From the NCBI GenBank assembly GCA_002493905.1, contig DLAJ01000028.1:70025-134024 (forward strand): a stretch of 64,000 nucleotides of DNA, given 5' to 3'. Below the pieces are notes generated by a model that was not told the origin of the DNA, did not search any database, and was given only the letters and a program-made list of their open reading frames with translations. Origin of the DNA: Lachnospiraceae bacterium UBA7050. Lineage in GTDB: Bacteria; Bacillota; Clostridia; Lachnospirales; Lachnospiraceae. A program made the translations under genes and the position numbers. Position 1 is the first letter of the stretch; each line of letters opens with the position of its first letter. Shown here one piece after another: positions 34,170 to 43,441 of the stretch.

Positions 34170-35885
34170 ATGTCAACAAAAGCTTATTATCCTATCAATG
34201 AGATCGGCGCTGGAAAGCCTGGCTTTTCTAAGACACGCTCTATTATTGAGGCCGCTTTTTACGGCAATAATGTAGTAAAGGTCAACACCTTAAAGGAGGC
34301 TTATGAGCTTGCAAAGAATTCCCCGGGAACGATTGTGACCGATATGCCGGTATACAGAGGTGAGGAATTCGGACTCGAGAGTGATGCAAAGGTTCTTCTT
34401 TTTAATGACGGGGCCGTAACCGGACGTTATGCGGCAGCGCGCCGTATTAAAGGTCAGGCAGGCGTGGATTCCGCGAAGCTGGATAAGGTTGCAATGGATG
34501 CGGTCTATGAGACACGCTGGAAGACCATGTATCATGCGCAGGTATTCGTAGGACTTGATCCGGAATTCATGGTAAAAGCGCATCTGCTGATTCCGGAAGG
34601 AGAAGAGAATCTGCTGTATAACTGGATGCTGAACTTCCAGTATATGTCAGATGAGTATGTAAAAATGTATAAGTCGTCCCAGCCGGTCGGCGGCGGCAAA
34701 GAGCCGGATATCTACATTTTCTCCGATCCCCAGTGGACACCGCAGGAGCGTCCTGATGTGGATTACAGCTGCTTAAGCGATCCGCTTACGCTCTGCTATT
34801 TTGATACGGATGAGAACTGCGCATGCATCTTAGGTATGAAGTATTTCGGCGAGCACAAGAAGGGCACGCTGACCATGGCATGGGCGATTGCAAACAGAAA
34901 CGGCTATGCATCCTGCCACGGCGGTCAGAAAGAGTATACACTTGCTGACGGCTCTAAGTTCGTTGCTTCCGTATACGGCTTATCCGGTTCTGGAAAGTCC
35001 ACGCTGACGCATGCAAAGCATGGCGGCAAGTATCCTGCAATCAAGGTGCTTCATGATGACGCGTTCATCATTAATACGGATACCTGTGCATCGGTTGCGC
35101 TGGAGCCTACTTATTTTGATAAGACGGCAGATTATCCGACAGGCTGCCCCGATAATAAATACTTATTAACGGCACAGAACTGCTCTGCAACAATGGATGA
35201 AGATGGTAAGATCCAGCTTGTTACCGAGGATATCAGAAATGGTAACGGACGTGCGATCAAGTCTAAATTATGGTCCCCGAACCGTGTGGATAAGATTGAC
35301 AGCCCGGTAAATGCAATCTTCTGGATCATGAAAGACCCGACCATTCCGCCCGTTGTAAAGCTGAAAGGTGCAGCGCTTGCATCTGTTATGGGAGCAACGC
35401 TTGCAACCAAGACTTCTACAGCAGAGCGTGTTGCTGCAGGTACGGACTTAAATGCGATCCGCATCGTGCCGTATGCAAACCCGTTCAGAACCTATCCGCT
35501 TGTGAACGACTATGAGAAATTCAAGAAGCTGGTTGAGGAGAAGAACGTTGCCTGCTACATCATCAACACTGGTGATTTCATGGGCAAGAAGTGCCAGAAG
35601 GAAGATACGCTCGGCATTCTTGAGACCATCGTTGAGAACAAGGCAAAATTTGAGAAGTGGGGACCGTTTGAGGATATTGAGATCATGAATGACTGGTCCG
35701 GCAAGACGGGAGACTTCACTCCGAATCTTCAGGATAAGGATTATGTTGCCCAGTTAAAGAGTGCGATGGAGACCCGTGTAAAGTCCGTAAAGGATTTCGG
35801 CGAGAAGGCAGGCGGTTTCGACAAGCTTCCTGACGAGGCTCTTGCAGCACTTGAGAAGATCGTAAAAGAGATTGAGACGCTCTAA
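34170..35885 (+). CDS. pckA: phosphoenolpyruvate carboxykinase (ATP)
   Basis: 571 aa; interconverts oxaloacetate and PEP with ATP/ADP. P-loop GLSGSGKST (270-278), kinase-2 segment KVLHDDAFI, and the upstream metal/substrate segment EHKKGTLTMAWAIANRNGYASCHGG are visible. It is somewhat longer than typical bacterial PckA. The codon choice is repetitive, as in strongly expressed genes. In anaerobes the enzyme often works in the CO2-fixing direction. AAAGGAGG precedes ATG. Strong terminator downstream. Confidence 0.95.
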   Translation: MSTKAYYPINEIGAGKPGFSKTRSIIEAAFYGNNVVKVNTLKEAYELAKNSPGTIVTDMPVYRGEEFGLESDAKVLLFNDGAVTGRYAAARRIKGQAGVDSAKLDKVAMDAVYETRWKTMYHAQVFVGLDPEFMVKAHLLIPEGEENLLYNWMLNFQYMSDEYVKMYKSSQPVGGGKEPDIYIFSDPQWTPQERPDVDYSCLSDPLTLCYFDTDENCACILGMKYFGEHKKGTLTMAWAIANRNGYASCHGGQKEYTLADGSKFVASVYGLSGSGKSTLTHAKHGGKYPAIKVLHDDAFIINTDTCASVALEPTYFDKTADYPTGCPDNKYLLTAQNCSATMDEDGKIQLVTEDIRNGNGRAIKSKLWSPNRVDKIDSPVNAIFWIMKDPTIPPVVKLKGAALASVMGATLATKTSTAERVAAGTDLNAIRIVPYANPFRTYPLVNDYEKFKKLVEEKNVACYIINTGDFMGKKCQKEDTLGILETIVENKAKFEKWGPFEDIEIMNDWSGKTGDFTPNLQDKDYVAQLKSAMETRVKSVKDFGEKAGGFDKLPDEALAALEKIVKEIETL

Positions 35886-35922
35886 AAATCAGATTTCGGT
35901 CAGAATGACCGGAACAAATGAG

Positions 35923-35965
35923 AAAGAGACTGTGATACGCAGCTGCGTGCACAGTCTCTTTTTTA
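35923..35965. terminator. bidirectional terminator after pckA
   Basis: AAAGAGACTGTG (35923-35934) pairs with CACAGTCTCTTT (35950-35961) and a T-run follows; the loop contains a further palindrome around GCAGCTGC. It also stands at the 3' end of the convergent kinase gene. Confidence 0.9.
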
Positions 35966-35972
35966 GGCTTTT

Positions 35973-37328
35973 TTAGTTTTCGCGAAGCATGATGGAGGAG
36001 TGGAAGGTCTGATCATCATGTGTAAATTCCGCGCCGCCTCCGTACTTTTCCGCAATCTCCGTTAGTATTTGAAGACCAAGCCCATGATGGTCCGGTTTTG
36101 CAGAGAGATAGCGGCTGCCCTCCTTCCGAACCATTCCGTCAAAACCGTTGTCCACCGTAATTACGATCATCTTGCCGCGGCAGAGCATGTTCAGCTCTAT
36201 GAAGCGGTGCTCCTCTGGGGCGCGGTCCGCCGCGTCAAGCGCGTTTTCTAAGAGATTGCCGATCAGGACGGAAAGATCGGTATCCTGTACCGAAAGCACA
36301 TCGGGAACAGAAATATGCGCCGTCAGTGTGATGCCGCGTTCGGCGGCGAGAGAAGAATAGTGGCTGACCAGCATATTGATGATCGGATTGGAGCAGAATG
36401 TTTTGATCTGCAGACTGCCTGCATCGTCCAGATAACGGGTAAGGTAATCCCTTGCCTTTGCGGTTTCACCGCTTTCCCAAAGCCCCTGAAGCATGAGCAG
36501 ATGATGCCGCAGGTCGTGACGCTGCTTGCGGCTGTGGTCAATGCTGTCGCAGATTCGCCGATATTGTTCGTCCCGGATCGTGTTCTGATACTGCAGGCGC
36601 AGATATTTTTCCTGAGCCATGTGCTGCGCATGCGCCAGAGCGTACATTTTGAACATCACTCCGTACAATAGAAAGATCGTGAAATAGACCGTGAAATATA
36701 AGATAAGTGCGTCCGGCCTGCCATCAATCAGGGTGAAGACGTTGATCTGCATAAACGCAAAAAAAAGTATGAGAAATAAAAACAGGGACAAAAATGCCAG
36801 ATACCCGGTTTCCTTCTGATTCATTTCCTTTTCCACGGGCATATAAAAATAGTGCAGGAGCAGGCATAAGGAAACGGCGACGCCCGGATAGATAATGGCG
36901 ATCAGGAATATAACCGGTCCTTCGTAGGGAAGATAGTTTTGAAGCTCATAAGTAAAAAAGTTGTTGGAAAAAAAGTTACAGATGGAAACGGCGAGCAGGG
37001 CGCTTGTCAGCGCAAAGGAAAAAACAAAGAGCTTTTTCTGCCAGACAGCCTTGATCGCATACAGATACCAAAAGAAACAGGGCAGCAGGCAGAAAAGAAA
37101 CATGCCGTTTACTTTGTAAAACAGGGCATAATCATGGGGAAAAACAGAAGAAAAGAATACGCCGCTGATGGCGAAAAACACAGCGGTTCCCAATATCAGC
37201 GCCGCGGTGAGCAGCGCAGTTTTTTTGCGGGAAAAGCGCCAGTTTTTCCGGAAAGGGAACGCGCACAGAACGGCAAACGGTACAAGCTGTGCAAGATATC
37301 CTGACAGCAGACGGAAAAATACCTGCAT
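35973..37328 (-). CDS. AgrC/LytS-type sensor histidine kinase
   Basis: 451 aa. The N-terminal half has about six to seven membrane helices (residues 5-245). The cytoplasmic part has the phosphoacceptor QRHDLRHHLLML, a dimerisation helix, and a GHKL ATPase with N-box NLLENALDAADR, VDNGFDG and HGLGLQILTEIAEKYGGG. Such kinases pair with LytTR regulators and often sense peptides. The start ATG overlaps the regulator's stop (TGATG). The signal is unknown. Confidence 0.9.
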   Translation of the reverse strand: MQVFFRLLSGYLAQLVPFAVLCAFPFRKNWRFSRKKTALLTAALILGTAVFFAISGVFFSSVFPHDYALFYKVNGMFLFCLLPCFFWYLYAIKAVWQKKLFVFSFALTSALLAVSICNFFSNNFFTYELQNYLPYEGPVIFLIAIIYPGVAVSLCLLLHYFYMPVEKEMNQKETGYLAFLSLFLFLILFFAFMQINVFTLIDGRPDALILYFTVYFTIFLLYGVMFKMYALAHAQHMAQEKYLRLQYQNTIRDEQYRRICDSIDHSRKQRHDLRHHLLMLQGLWESGETAKARDYLTRYLDDAGSLQIKTFCSNPIINMLVSHYSSLAAERGITLTAHISVPDVLSVQDTDLSVLIGNLLENALDAADRAPEEHRFIELNMLCRGKMIVITVDNGFDGMVRKEGSRYLSAKPDHHGLGLQILTEIAEKYGGGAEFTHDDQTFHSSIMLREN

Positions 37329-38056
37329 CACAGTTCCCCCTTTCTTGCCAGATCAAATAAAAACCGTTCATATTGCTTTTTTAGCCCGGAACGGTTATTG
37401 CGCGACAGGACGATCTCGGTTCCGTCGCTTAATACGACGTGGTCAAAATGAAATGCGTCGATAAACTGCATATTGACGACATAGCTTCTCTGCGCATATA
37501 AGAAAAGCGCATCATCTAAAAGCTCATAGAGCGCGTTTAAGGAAGTATAGGAGCGGAACGTATTCTTTTTGGTGTGAATCACACAGACTTTATTCATCGC
37601 TTCGATATATACAATATTGTCGATCGGTATCGAAACATTTCCCTGATTGGTCTTTAATTCAAGGAAGCGGCTTTCATCGACGGCAGGCAGGGGCAGACAG
37701 CGCTCCATGGCTTCGCTGACCGCATCCTTAGTCAGAGGTTTGATGAGATAATGGACGGCTTCCAGGGCAAATGCTTCCAAAGCATGCTCTTTGCTGTAAG
37801 TAGTAAAGATAAAGCGGCAGCGATGGCGTAAGAGCGCTTTCCGCACCGTATCCGTACCGCTGATCCCGTCCATATAAATGTCCATAAAGGCAATGTCGTA
37901 CGGGGACTGCTCATGCGCGGTAAGAAAATCTTCTCCGCAGGAAAACGCATCTATGCGGGCTGTCAGATTCTTTTGCGCGAGAACGGTTTGAAGAAAGCGC
38001 GCCAGCGTTTCACGATCCTTCAATTCATCTTCACATATGGCAATACCAAGCGGCAT
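37328..38056 (-). CDS. LytTR-family response regulator
   Basis: 242 aa. Receiver domain with acidic pocket E9/D10, phosphoacceptor D59 in YDIAFMDIYMDG, and K in YLIKPLT. A LytTR DNA-binding domain follows (about 135-240: NIVYIEAMNKVCVIHT, FRSYTSLNALYELL, FLYAQRSYVVNM). AGGAGG lies 7 nt before the ATG. It is first in the two-gene operon with the kinase and is divergent from the BspA-like surface gene 210 nt away. Confidence 0.92.
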   Translation of the reverse strand: MPLGIAICEDELKDRETLARFLQTVLAQKNLTARIDAFSCGEDFLTAHEQSPYDIAFMDIYMDGISGTDTVRKALLRHRCRFIFTTYSKEHALEAFALEAVHYLIKPLTKDAVSEAMERCLPLPAVDESRFLELKTNQGNVSIPIDNIVYIEAMNKVCVIHTKKNTFRSYTSLNALYELLDDALFLYAQRSYVVNMQFIDAFHFDHVVLSDGTEIVLSRNNRSGLKKQYERFLFDLARKGEL

Positions 38057-38088
38057 GAGACTGCCTCCTTTTATCTGTGTTAGGAAGA

Positions 38089-38117
38089 ATTATAACAAAA
38101 AGAACGAAAAAAGACAA
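38089..38117 (-). promoter_or_regulatory. promoter of the two-component operon
   Basis: On the minus strand: TTGTCT (38117-38112), 17-nt spacer, TATAAT (38094-38089), with TG for an extended -10. Very close to consensus. Confidence 0.8.
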
Positions 38118-38190
38118 AGAGAAGACTTTTCCATTTCGTAAAATGTATGATTTACGGTGTGGAAAGCAGGTCTAAGTCAGAAAAGTCCTA

Positions 38191-38199
38191 TGTTAAAAT
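38191..38199 (+). promoter_or_regulatory. extended -10 ahead of the BspA-like gene
   Basis: TGTTAAAAT (TG plus TAAAAT at 38194-38199) with no good -35, 67 nt before the gene. Weak -35 elements are typical of activator-dependent promoters; the divergent LytTR regulator is a candidate activator. Confidence 0.45.
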
Positions 38200-38265
38200 G
38201 AAGAAAATAGAAAACATTTTGCATGATGATAAAACAGGCTAAGACGGATCTGACGGAGGTTTAGG

Positions 38266-41200
38266 ATGAAAAAACGAAAGGGAAGTTTCTTACAAAGAAT
38301 GGCGGCAGTACTGCTATCCGTGGTGCTGACGGCGTGCATGGTATCGAATGCAGTACCGATGGCGGTACTGGCTGAAGAAGCGGGCGGACAGCCGGAGAGT
38401 GTCAGCGGGAACACGGCTGGAACCGTGGAGGGCGGCACAGAGTCGGAGGAAGAAACGGAGACGGAGCCTGCGGAGGAAACGAATCCCGAAGGGCAGGAAC
38501 CGGACGGCGGAGCGGGGCAGGAGACGCAGGAACCGGACGGCGGAGCGGGACAGGAGACGCAGGAGCCGGGCGGCGGGACGGAACAGGAGACGCCGGGGAC
38601 CGGCACGGAGGAAGAAACGGAGACGGGTACCGTCAGCGGAAATGATGTGGAATCTGATACTGTACCGGAGCAGCAGGGTGTGATGATGGCGGCAGTGCCT
38701 GCACTGCAGGCGGATAATATCGCATCTGGCGATGGATGGGTACTTGACGCAGACGGAAAGCTGACGATTGAGTCGGATACGGGGATGACAGGATGGATAA
38801 GCAATAGGAGTAAATACAATCGGCAGGTTACAGGCGCAGAGATACGAAGCGGTGTAACAAGCATAGGAAAGGACGCGTTTTTCGGATGTTTTGATCTGGA
38901 AGGCAGGATTACGATACCAGATGGAGTGACAAGTATAGGGGAAAATGCGTTTACTAATTGTCCAAAGCTGACAGGCATCACCATACCGGAGAGTGTGACG
39001 AGCATTGGAGCGGGTGCATTTGCTGGATGTGCCGGTCTGACAAGCATCACCATACCGGGAAACGTGACAAGCATCGGAGGGAGTGCATTTGCTACATGCG
39101 AGGGTCTGACAGGCATCACCATACCGGAGAGTGTGGCGAGTATGGGGGAAAATATGTTTGCCGGGTGCAGTAATCTGACGCATGTCAAGCTGCCAAATAA
39201 CATGACTGGTATAGGCGAATACATGTTTAGTAACTGTGGACGCCTGACAGGCATCACGATCCCGGAAACTGTGACCGCCATAGGGGAGGCTGCATTTTAT
39301 AACTGTGGGAGTTTGCAGGAGATCACAATTCCAAGTGCAGTCATACAAATAGACGATGCTGTTTTTGATGGTTGTACATCGCTTGAAATGATTACGTTTT
39401 TGGGCAATAACCCGCCGACCCTTGGGAAATATGATGTATTTGGCAGAGAGGGAGAGGGCGATCCGGAATCATGCATGGGTCTTCCCGAATCGAGGTGCGC
39501 ATTTTATAAAAATAACGAAAAAGGCATCCATGTCCCGGAGGGCAGGGCGCAGACCTACAAAGACGCATGGAAGGATTGGGCGGCATATATTGCGGATGAT
39601 GCGTCATCTTCTGAGAAGACAGATTTTGAAAAGCTGATAGAAACAATGGAAGTTATAATGGCGGCATTGGAGGATTTTACGGCAGATAATGACACCACGG
39701 CAGAGAGCATTCAAAGGATCATCGACGCGGCTGTGGCTGATGCGGGCATTACGGATGCGGTCGTTGAAGTAAGAGATTTTCAAAAAACAGCCGCAACAAC
39801 AGAGGCGGAAGGAAAGATTCAGGCGGCAATCTATGTCCGGTGCGGAACCCGTGAGAATACAGGAAGCATGGAGGAAAAGATAGACAGATTGCAGCCTTCT
39901 CATACCCATACACTGGCTTTGACGCCTGCGAAGCCCGCTGACTGTACGACGGACGGAAACAAGGCATACTATACCTGCAGCGGCTGTGACAAGTGGTTCT
40001 TAGACGCGGCTGGAACGCAGGAGATTACGGATAAGGGCGGCGTGGTGATCGCCGCAGGACACAGCTATGGTGCGTGGGTGATTGACCGACAGGCAACAGA
40101 GACTGAGAAAGGGGAAAAACACAGGGAATGCAGTGTATGTGGGGATGTCCAAACAGAAATCATACCCGTGACCGGCGGCGGAAGCTCCGGAGGCGGGGAT
40201 GATACCGGCGGCAGCACCGGAAGCGGCAGCAATACGGGAAGCGGCGCGGACGGTGACGGCGGCGAAAACGGAAATACCGACAGCGGTCACATTGGAAACA
40301 CAGGCGATACAGAAAACGGAAACATTATTTCGCAAGTCGTCATCAAAGAAAACGTTCCGGCGACAGCCTTTGCGACACCGGAGGACGAGCTTGCGGGACT
40401 GCTTTTGACGGAACAGGAAAAACAGATGACACAGGGCGGAACGGATATCCGCATTGTCCTGAATGTCGAAGATATGTCAGAACGTGTGGACGAGGCAGAG
40501 AAAGCGCTTGTCGAATCCGTGCTTGAAGACTGGCGTGTGGGACAGTATTTGGACATCAGCCTTTTCAAATTGATTGGGGAACAGCGCACGCAGATTACGG
40601 AGACTGCGGGAAAGATTCGGATCACCCTTGCGATACCGAAGAGTCTTAGACGGATGGCTGGAACCGCGGGGGCGGATAGCACGGATCCGGCGGAATATGC
40701 GGATGCATCGGGCGCTGCGCAGCAGACCTTCTACGCCATCCTGCGCGTCCACAACGGACAGATCGAGCTTCTGCCTGATCTTGACAATCATAACGATACC
40801 ATTACGGTTGAGACGGACCGTTTCTCCACGTATGTTCTGATTCTGCTGGATAAAGGGATAGACAGTGCGGATGCTGCGGACCCAGCAGGCACAGATGCGC
40901 AAAACGGCGGCGCATCTGACGGAGAAAATTATGCCGATGGAAACGAAGCCGGAACCAATGCAGAAAGCGCAAATGGAGCCGGAGAACAGGCAAAAGACGA
41001 CGAGCCGAAAACCGGGGGCTTTGAACCGGCAGCGCTCTATGCGACGCTCTCGATGATCGCCGGACTCACCTATCTGCTCTTATACTTTGCGGACCATAAG
41101 AGGGGCATGACGGAGGAGACCAAGAAGGAGCTTGTTTCCAAGCTGATTGCCTGGGCGAAGCAGGGAAGAATATGGCGCAGATACCTTGCGCTTGCGGCAG

Positions 41201-41283
41201 TCTTTATACTGCTTGTATATTATCACAGCATCGGCAAGAAAACGGCTGTGGAGTGGATGGGGCTTTACGGAAAGCAGGGATGA
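38266..41283 (+). CDS. BspA-like leucine-rich repeat surface protein
   Basis: A 1005-aa secreted, membrane-anchored protein. Signal peptide (1-37, ending AVLA-EE); acidic Glu/Thr/Gly-rich region with 11-residue repeats (78-110); LRR_5 repeats from about 185 to 385 with the recurrent ITIPxxVTSIGxxAFxxCxxL; a mid domain; a two-Cys module with CSGCDKWFLD and CSVCGDVQ (about 560-630); a Gly/Ser linker; a beta domain ending near 865; and two C-terminal helices (about 925-945, 972-990). No sortase LPXTG motif. A host- or cell-adhesion role is the family norm. Confidence 0.88.
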   Translation: MKKRKGSFLQRMAAVLLSVVLTACMVSNAVPMAVLAEEAGGQPESVSGNTAGTVEGGTESEEETETEPAEETNPEGQEPDGGAGQETQEPDGGAGQETQEPGGGTEQETPGTGTEEETETGTVSGNDVESDTVPEQQGVMMAAVPALQADNIASGDGWVLDADGKLTIESDTGMTGWISNRSKYNRQVTGAEIRSGVTSIGKDAFFGCFDLEGRITIPDGVTSIGENAFTNCPKLTGITIPESVTSIGAGAFAGCAGLTSITIPGNVTSIGGSAFATCEGLTGITIPESVASMGENMFAGCSNLTHVKLPNNMTGIGEYMFSNCGRLTGITIPETVTAIGEAAFYNCGSLQEITIPSAVIQIDDAVFDGCTSLEMITFLGNNPPTLGKYDVFGREGEGDPESCMGLPESRCAFYKNNEKGIHVPEGRAQTYKDAWKDWAAYIADDASSSEKTDFEKLIETMEVIMAALEDFTADNDTTAESIQRIIDAAVADAGITDAVVEVRDFQKTAATTEAEGKIQAAIYVRCGTRENTGSMEEKIDRLQPSHTHTLALTPAKPADCTTDGNKAYYTCSGCDKWFLDAAGTQEITDKGGVVIAAGHSYGAWVIDRQATETEKGEKHRECSVCGDVQTEIIPVTGGGSSGGGDDTGGSTGSGSNTGSGADGDGGENGNTDSGHIGNTGDTENGNIISQVVIKENVPATAFATPEDELAGLLLTEQEKQMTQGGTDIRIVLNVEDMSERVDEAEKALVESVLEDWRVGQYLDISLFKLIGEQRTQITETAGKIRITLAIPKSLRRMAGTAGADSTDPAEYADASGAAQQTFYAILRVHNGQIELLPDLDNHNDTITVETDRFSTYVLILLDKGIDSADAADPAGTDAQNGGASDGENYADGNEAGTNAESANGAGEQAKDDEPKTGGFEPAALYATLSMIAGLTYLLLYFADHKRGMTEETKKELVSKLIAWAKQGRIWRRYLALAAVFILLVYYHSIGKKTAVEWMGLYGKQG
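38497..38595 (+). repeat. 33-bp tandem repeat in the BspA-like gene
   Basis: Three 33-bp units encode EPDGGAGQETQ, EPDGGAGQETQ and EPGGGTEQETP. The first two are nearly identical at DNA level. It lies in the flexible stalk after the signal peptide. Confidence 0.88.
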
Positions 41284-41320
41284 TGGCGGAACCAGAGGGT
41301 ACACCCAGTGCAAAAAATGC

Positions 41321-41349
41321 TTGCATTCGGGTGCGCGTTATGATACACT
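41321..41349 (+). promoter_or_regulatory. promoter of rplS
   Basis: TTGCAT (41321-41326), 17-nt spacer, TACACT (41344-41349) with extended TG. The start codon is 80 nt downstream. Confidence 0.72.
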
Positions 41350-41428
41350 AAGCACGTTGCAGTAAAAAGATGGTCCTCTGTTACAGCTTGTATTAAGAAC
41401 ATCCCATATATCGTAAGGAGACAGAAGA

Positions 41429-41776
41429 ATGAATAACGTGATCAAAGAAATCGAAGAAGAACAGTTAAAAAAAGAGGTTCCTCAGTTCAATGTCGGAGAT
41501 ACCGTACGTGTATACGGCAAGATCAAAGAGGGAAACCGCGAAAGAATTCAGGTTTTTGAGGGAACCGTATTAAAGAAACAGGGTGGAAGCAACCGCGCAA
41601 CCTTTACTGTCCGCAAGAATTCCAACGGGATCGGTGTGGAGAGAACATGGCCACTGCATTCACCGAACGTGGAAAAGGTAGAAGTTGTCCGTACCGGTAA
41701 GGTAAGAAGGGCGAAGCTGAATTATTTAAGAAACCGCGTCGGCAAGAAGGCGAAAGTAAAAGAGCTTGTAAAATAA
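41429..41776 (+). CDS. rplS: 50S ribosomal protein L19
   Basis: 115 aa with the full L19 pattern: FNVGDTVRVYGKIKEGNRERIQVFEGTV, RKNSNGIGVERTWPLHSP and VRRAKLNYLRNRVGKKAKVKE. L19 sits at the 30S-50S interface. AAGGAG precedes ATG. It is followed by a terminator, so it is mainly monocistronic ahead of the lepB-rbgA cluster. Confidence 0.97.
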   Translation: MNNVIKEIEEEQLKKEVPQFNVGDTVRVYGKIKEGNRERIQVFEGTVLKKQGGSNRATFTVRKNSNGIGVERTWPLHSPNVEKVEVVRTGKVRRAKLNYLRNRVGKKAKVKELVK

Positions 41777-41794
41777 GAAGCAGGGAACACAGGA

Positions 41795-41825
41795 GGGACA
41801 GATACAAAGGTATCCGTCCCTTTTT
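41795..41825 (+). terminator. terminator after rplS
   Basis: GGGAC-A-GATAC (41795-41805) pairs with GTATC-C-GTCCC (41810-41820), one mismatch, followed by TTTTT. Confidence 0.85.
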
Positions 41826-41896
41826 AGAATATTGGTAATCAGAAACAGCGCAGGATTTTGAACCCGGGCGGGTTGTTTTTTAGGCGGGAAAAACGG

Positions 41897-42478
41897 ATGA
41901 CCAGAAAAAAAGGATTGCATTTTTATGAGAAGAAAAAGAAATTGAATAAATCCGTGCTGCGTGAATGCGCAACGGTATTGTTTTGTATGGCGGCTGCGGT
42001 CTTGGCGGCATTTGTGATTGTGTACTGTATCGGGATTAAGACAAGTGTGATCGGGGATTCCATGAGCCCGACGCTGACAAACGGACAGGAGATTCTGATC
42101 AATCAGCTGGTATATTCGGTGTCGTCGCCTAAACGGGGGGATGTCATTGTCTTTCTGCCGAATGGGAACGAGAATGCGCATTTCTATGTCAAGCGTGTGG
42201 TAGGACTTCCGGGAGAAACGGTGCAGATTCGCGGAGGACATATTTATATTGACGGTGAGCGTTACAGCGGCAGGGAATATGACAAAATTTCCGATGCGGG
42301 CATTGCAGAGTATCCCGTAACACTTGGGAAGAATGAATATTTTGTACTTGGCGATAATGTGAACAGCAGCGAGGACAGCCGGTCCGCTAATATCGGGGTT
42401 GTGCATAGTGATGATATTATCGGAAAAGCGTGGTTTCATATGAAGGGTGACTTTGAGGGGATGGGATTCATTGAGTAA
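41897..42478 (+). CDS. lepB: signal peptidase I (first copy)
   Basis: A 193-aa membrane serine protease removing Sec signal peptides. One membrane helix (about 24-46); catalytic Ser S55 in GDSMSPTL; Lys K99 in FYVKRVVGLPGE; C-terminal box GDNVNSSEDSR. ATG 41897 (MTRKKGLHF) is a plausible start, with GGCGGG upstream; the frame is also open from a TTG at 41858. It heads the lepB-rbgA-lepB-rnhB run. The second copy is 43442. Confidence 0.9.
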   Translation: MTRKKGLHFYEKKKKLNKSVLRECATVLFCMAAAVLAAFVIVYCIGIKTSVIGDSMSPTLTNGQEILINQLVYSVSSPKRGDVIVFLPNGNENAHFYVKRVVGLPGETVQIRGGHIYIDGERYSGREYDKISDAGIAEYPVTLGKNEYFVLGDNVNSSEDSRSANIGVVHSDDIIGKAWFHMKGDFEGMGFIE

Positions 42479-42517
42479 ACCTTAAGTGAGCTTCGGAAAG
42501 AAAGAGAGGGAGATGCA

Positions 42518-43366
42518 ATGAATATACAATGGTATCCCGGTCATATGACGAAAGCAAGGCGCATGATGCAGGAGGATATGAAGCTGATCGATCTGGTAAT
42601 AGAGCTGGTTGATGCGCGCATTCCTTACAGCAGCCGAAATCCGGATATTGACACGCTGGCCAGAGGCAAATCACGCGTGCTGCTGCTGAATAAGGCGGAC
42701 CTTGCCGATGGAAAAAAGAATCAATTGTGGGCACAGTATTATCGGGCTGAAGGATTTTTTGTCCTGGAGATGAACAGTAAAACGAGAAACGGAATGAAGC
42801 AGCTTAGCGAACTTGTCAGGGAGGCATGCAGGGAAAAAATCGAACGGGACCGGCGGCGGGGAATCAAAAACCGTCCGATCCGTGCGATGGTAGTCGGTAT
42901 TCCGAATGTCGGAAAATCTACGTTTATCAACAGCTTTGTCGGAAGGAGCCTGACAAAGACGGGCAACCGGCCGGGGGTAACAAAGGGAAAGCAGTGGATT
43001 CGGGTGAGCAGGGAGCTTGAACTTCTGGACACGCCGGGGATTTTATGGCCTAAATTTGAGGATGAAGCGGTTGGGCAGCGTCTGGCGTATATCGGTTCCA
43101 TAAACGATGAAATTTTGCAGACACAGGAGCTTGCTTATCACCTGATTCTTTTTTTACAGCAAGAATATCCGCGGGCACTGGAAGAGCGCTATCAGATAGC
43201 AGCCGGAACGGCGGCAGATGTGCTTGGTGAAATCTGCAGGCGGCGCGGGTGTTATAAAAAAGGAACGGAGCCGGATTATGAGAAAGCGGCAGGACTGCTG
43301 CTTGATGAATTCCGCGGCGGACAGTTAGGGAAAATGACGCTTGAAATTCCGGGTGAATCATCTTAA
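42518..43366 (+). CDS. rbgA: ribosome biogenesis GTPase RbgA (YlqF)
   Basis: A 282-aa circularly permuted GTPase for 50S maturation. The motif order is G4 NKAD (58-61), then G1 GIPNVGKS (127-134), then G3 DTPG (171-174), as expected for the YlqF family. The N-terminal IQWYPGHMTKARR is the family signature. GAGGGAG precedes ATG 42518. It lies between the two signal peptidases. Confidence 0.95.
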   Translation: MNIQWYPGHMTKARRMMQEDMKLIDLVIELVDARIPYSSRNPDIDTLARGKSRVLLLNKADLADGKKNQLWAQYYRAEGFFVLEMNSKTRNGMKQLSELVREACREKIERDRRRGIKNRPIRAMVVGIPNVGKSTFINSFVGRSLTKTGNRPGVTKGKQWIRVSRELELLDTPGILWPKFEDEAVGQRLAYIGSINDEILQTQELAYHLILFLQQEYPRALEERYQIAAGTAADVLGEICRRRGCYKKGTEPDYEKAAGLLLDEFRGGQLGKMTLEIPGESS

Positions 43367-43441
43367 TATAAAGATAAAAGAGGACCCATGGGTGCGGAAG
43401 CAGCCCAATAGCAGAATGTGGAATAGGATGAAGGGCAGCAG

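Noticed and set aside
38193..39348. Long antisense open frames opposite the BspA-like gene
   Set aside because: They mirror the plus-strand repeats, have no ribosome binding site, and encode Pro/Ser/His-rich low-complexity sequence.
38900..39400. Regular repeats in the BspA-like gene considered as CRISPR
   Set aside because: They encode in-frame leucine-rich repeats of protein with degenerate DNA and no spacers.
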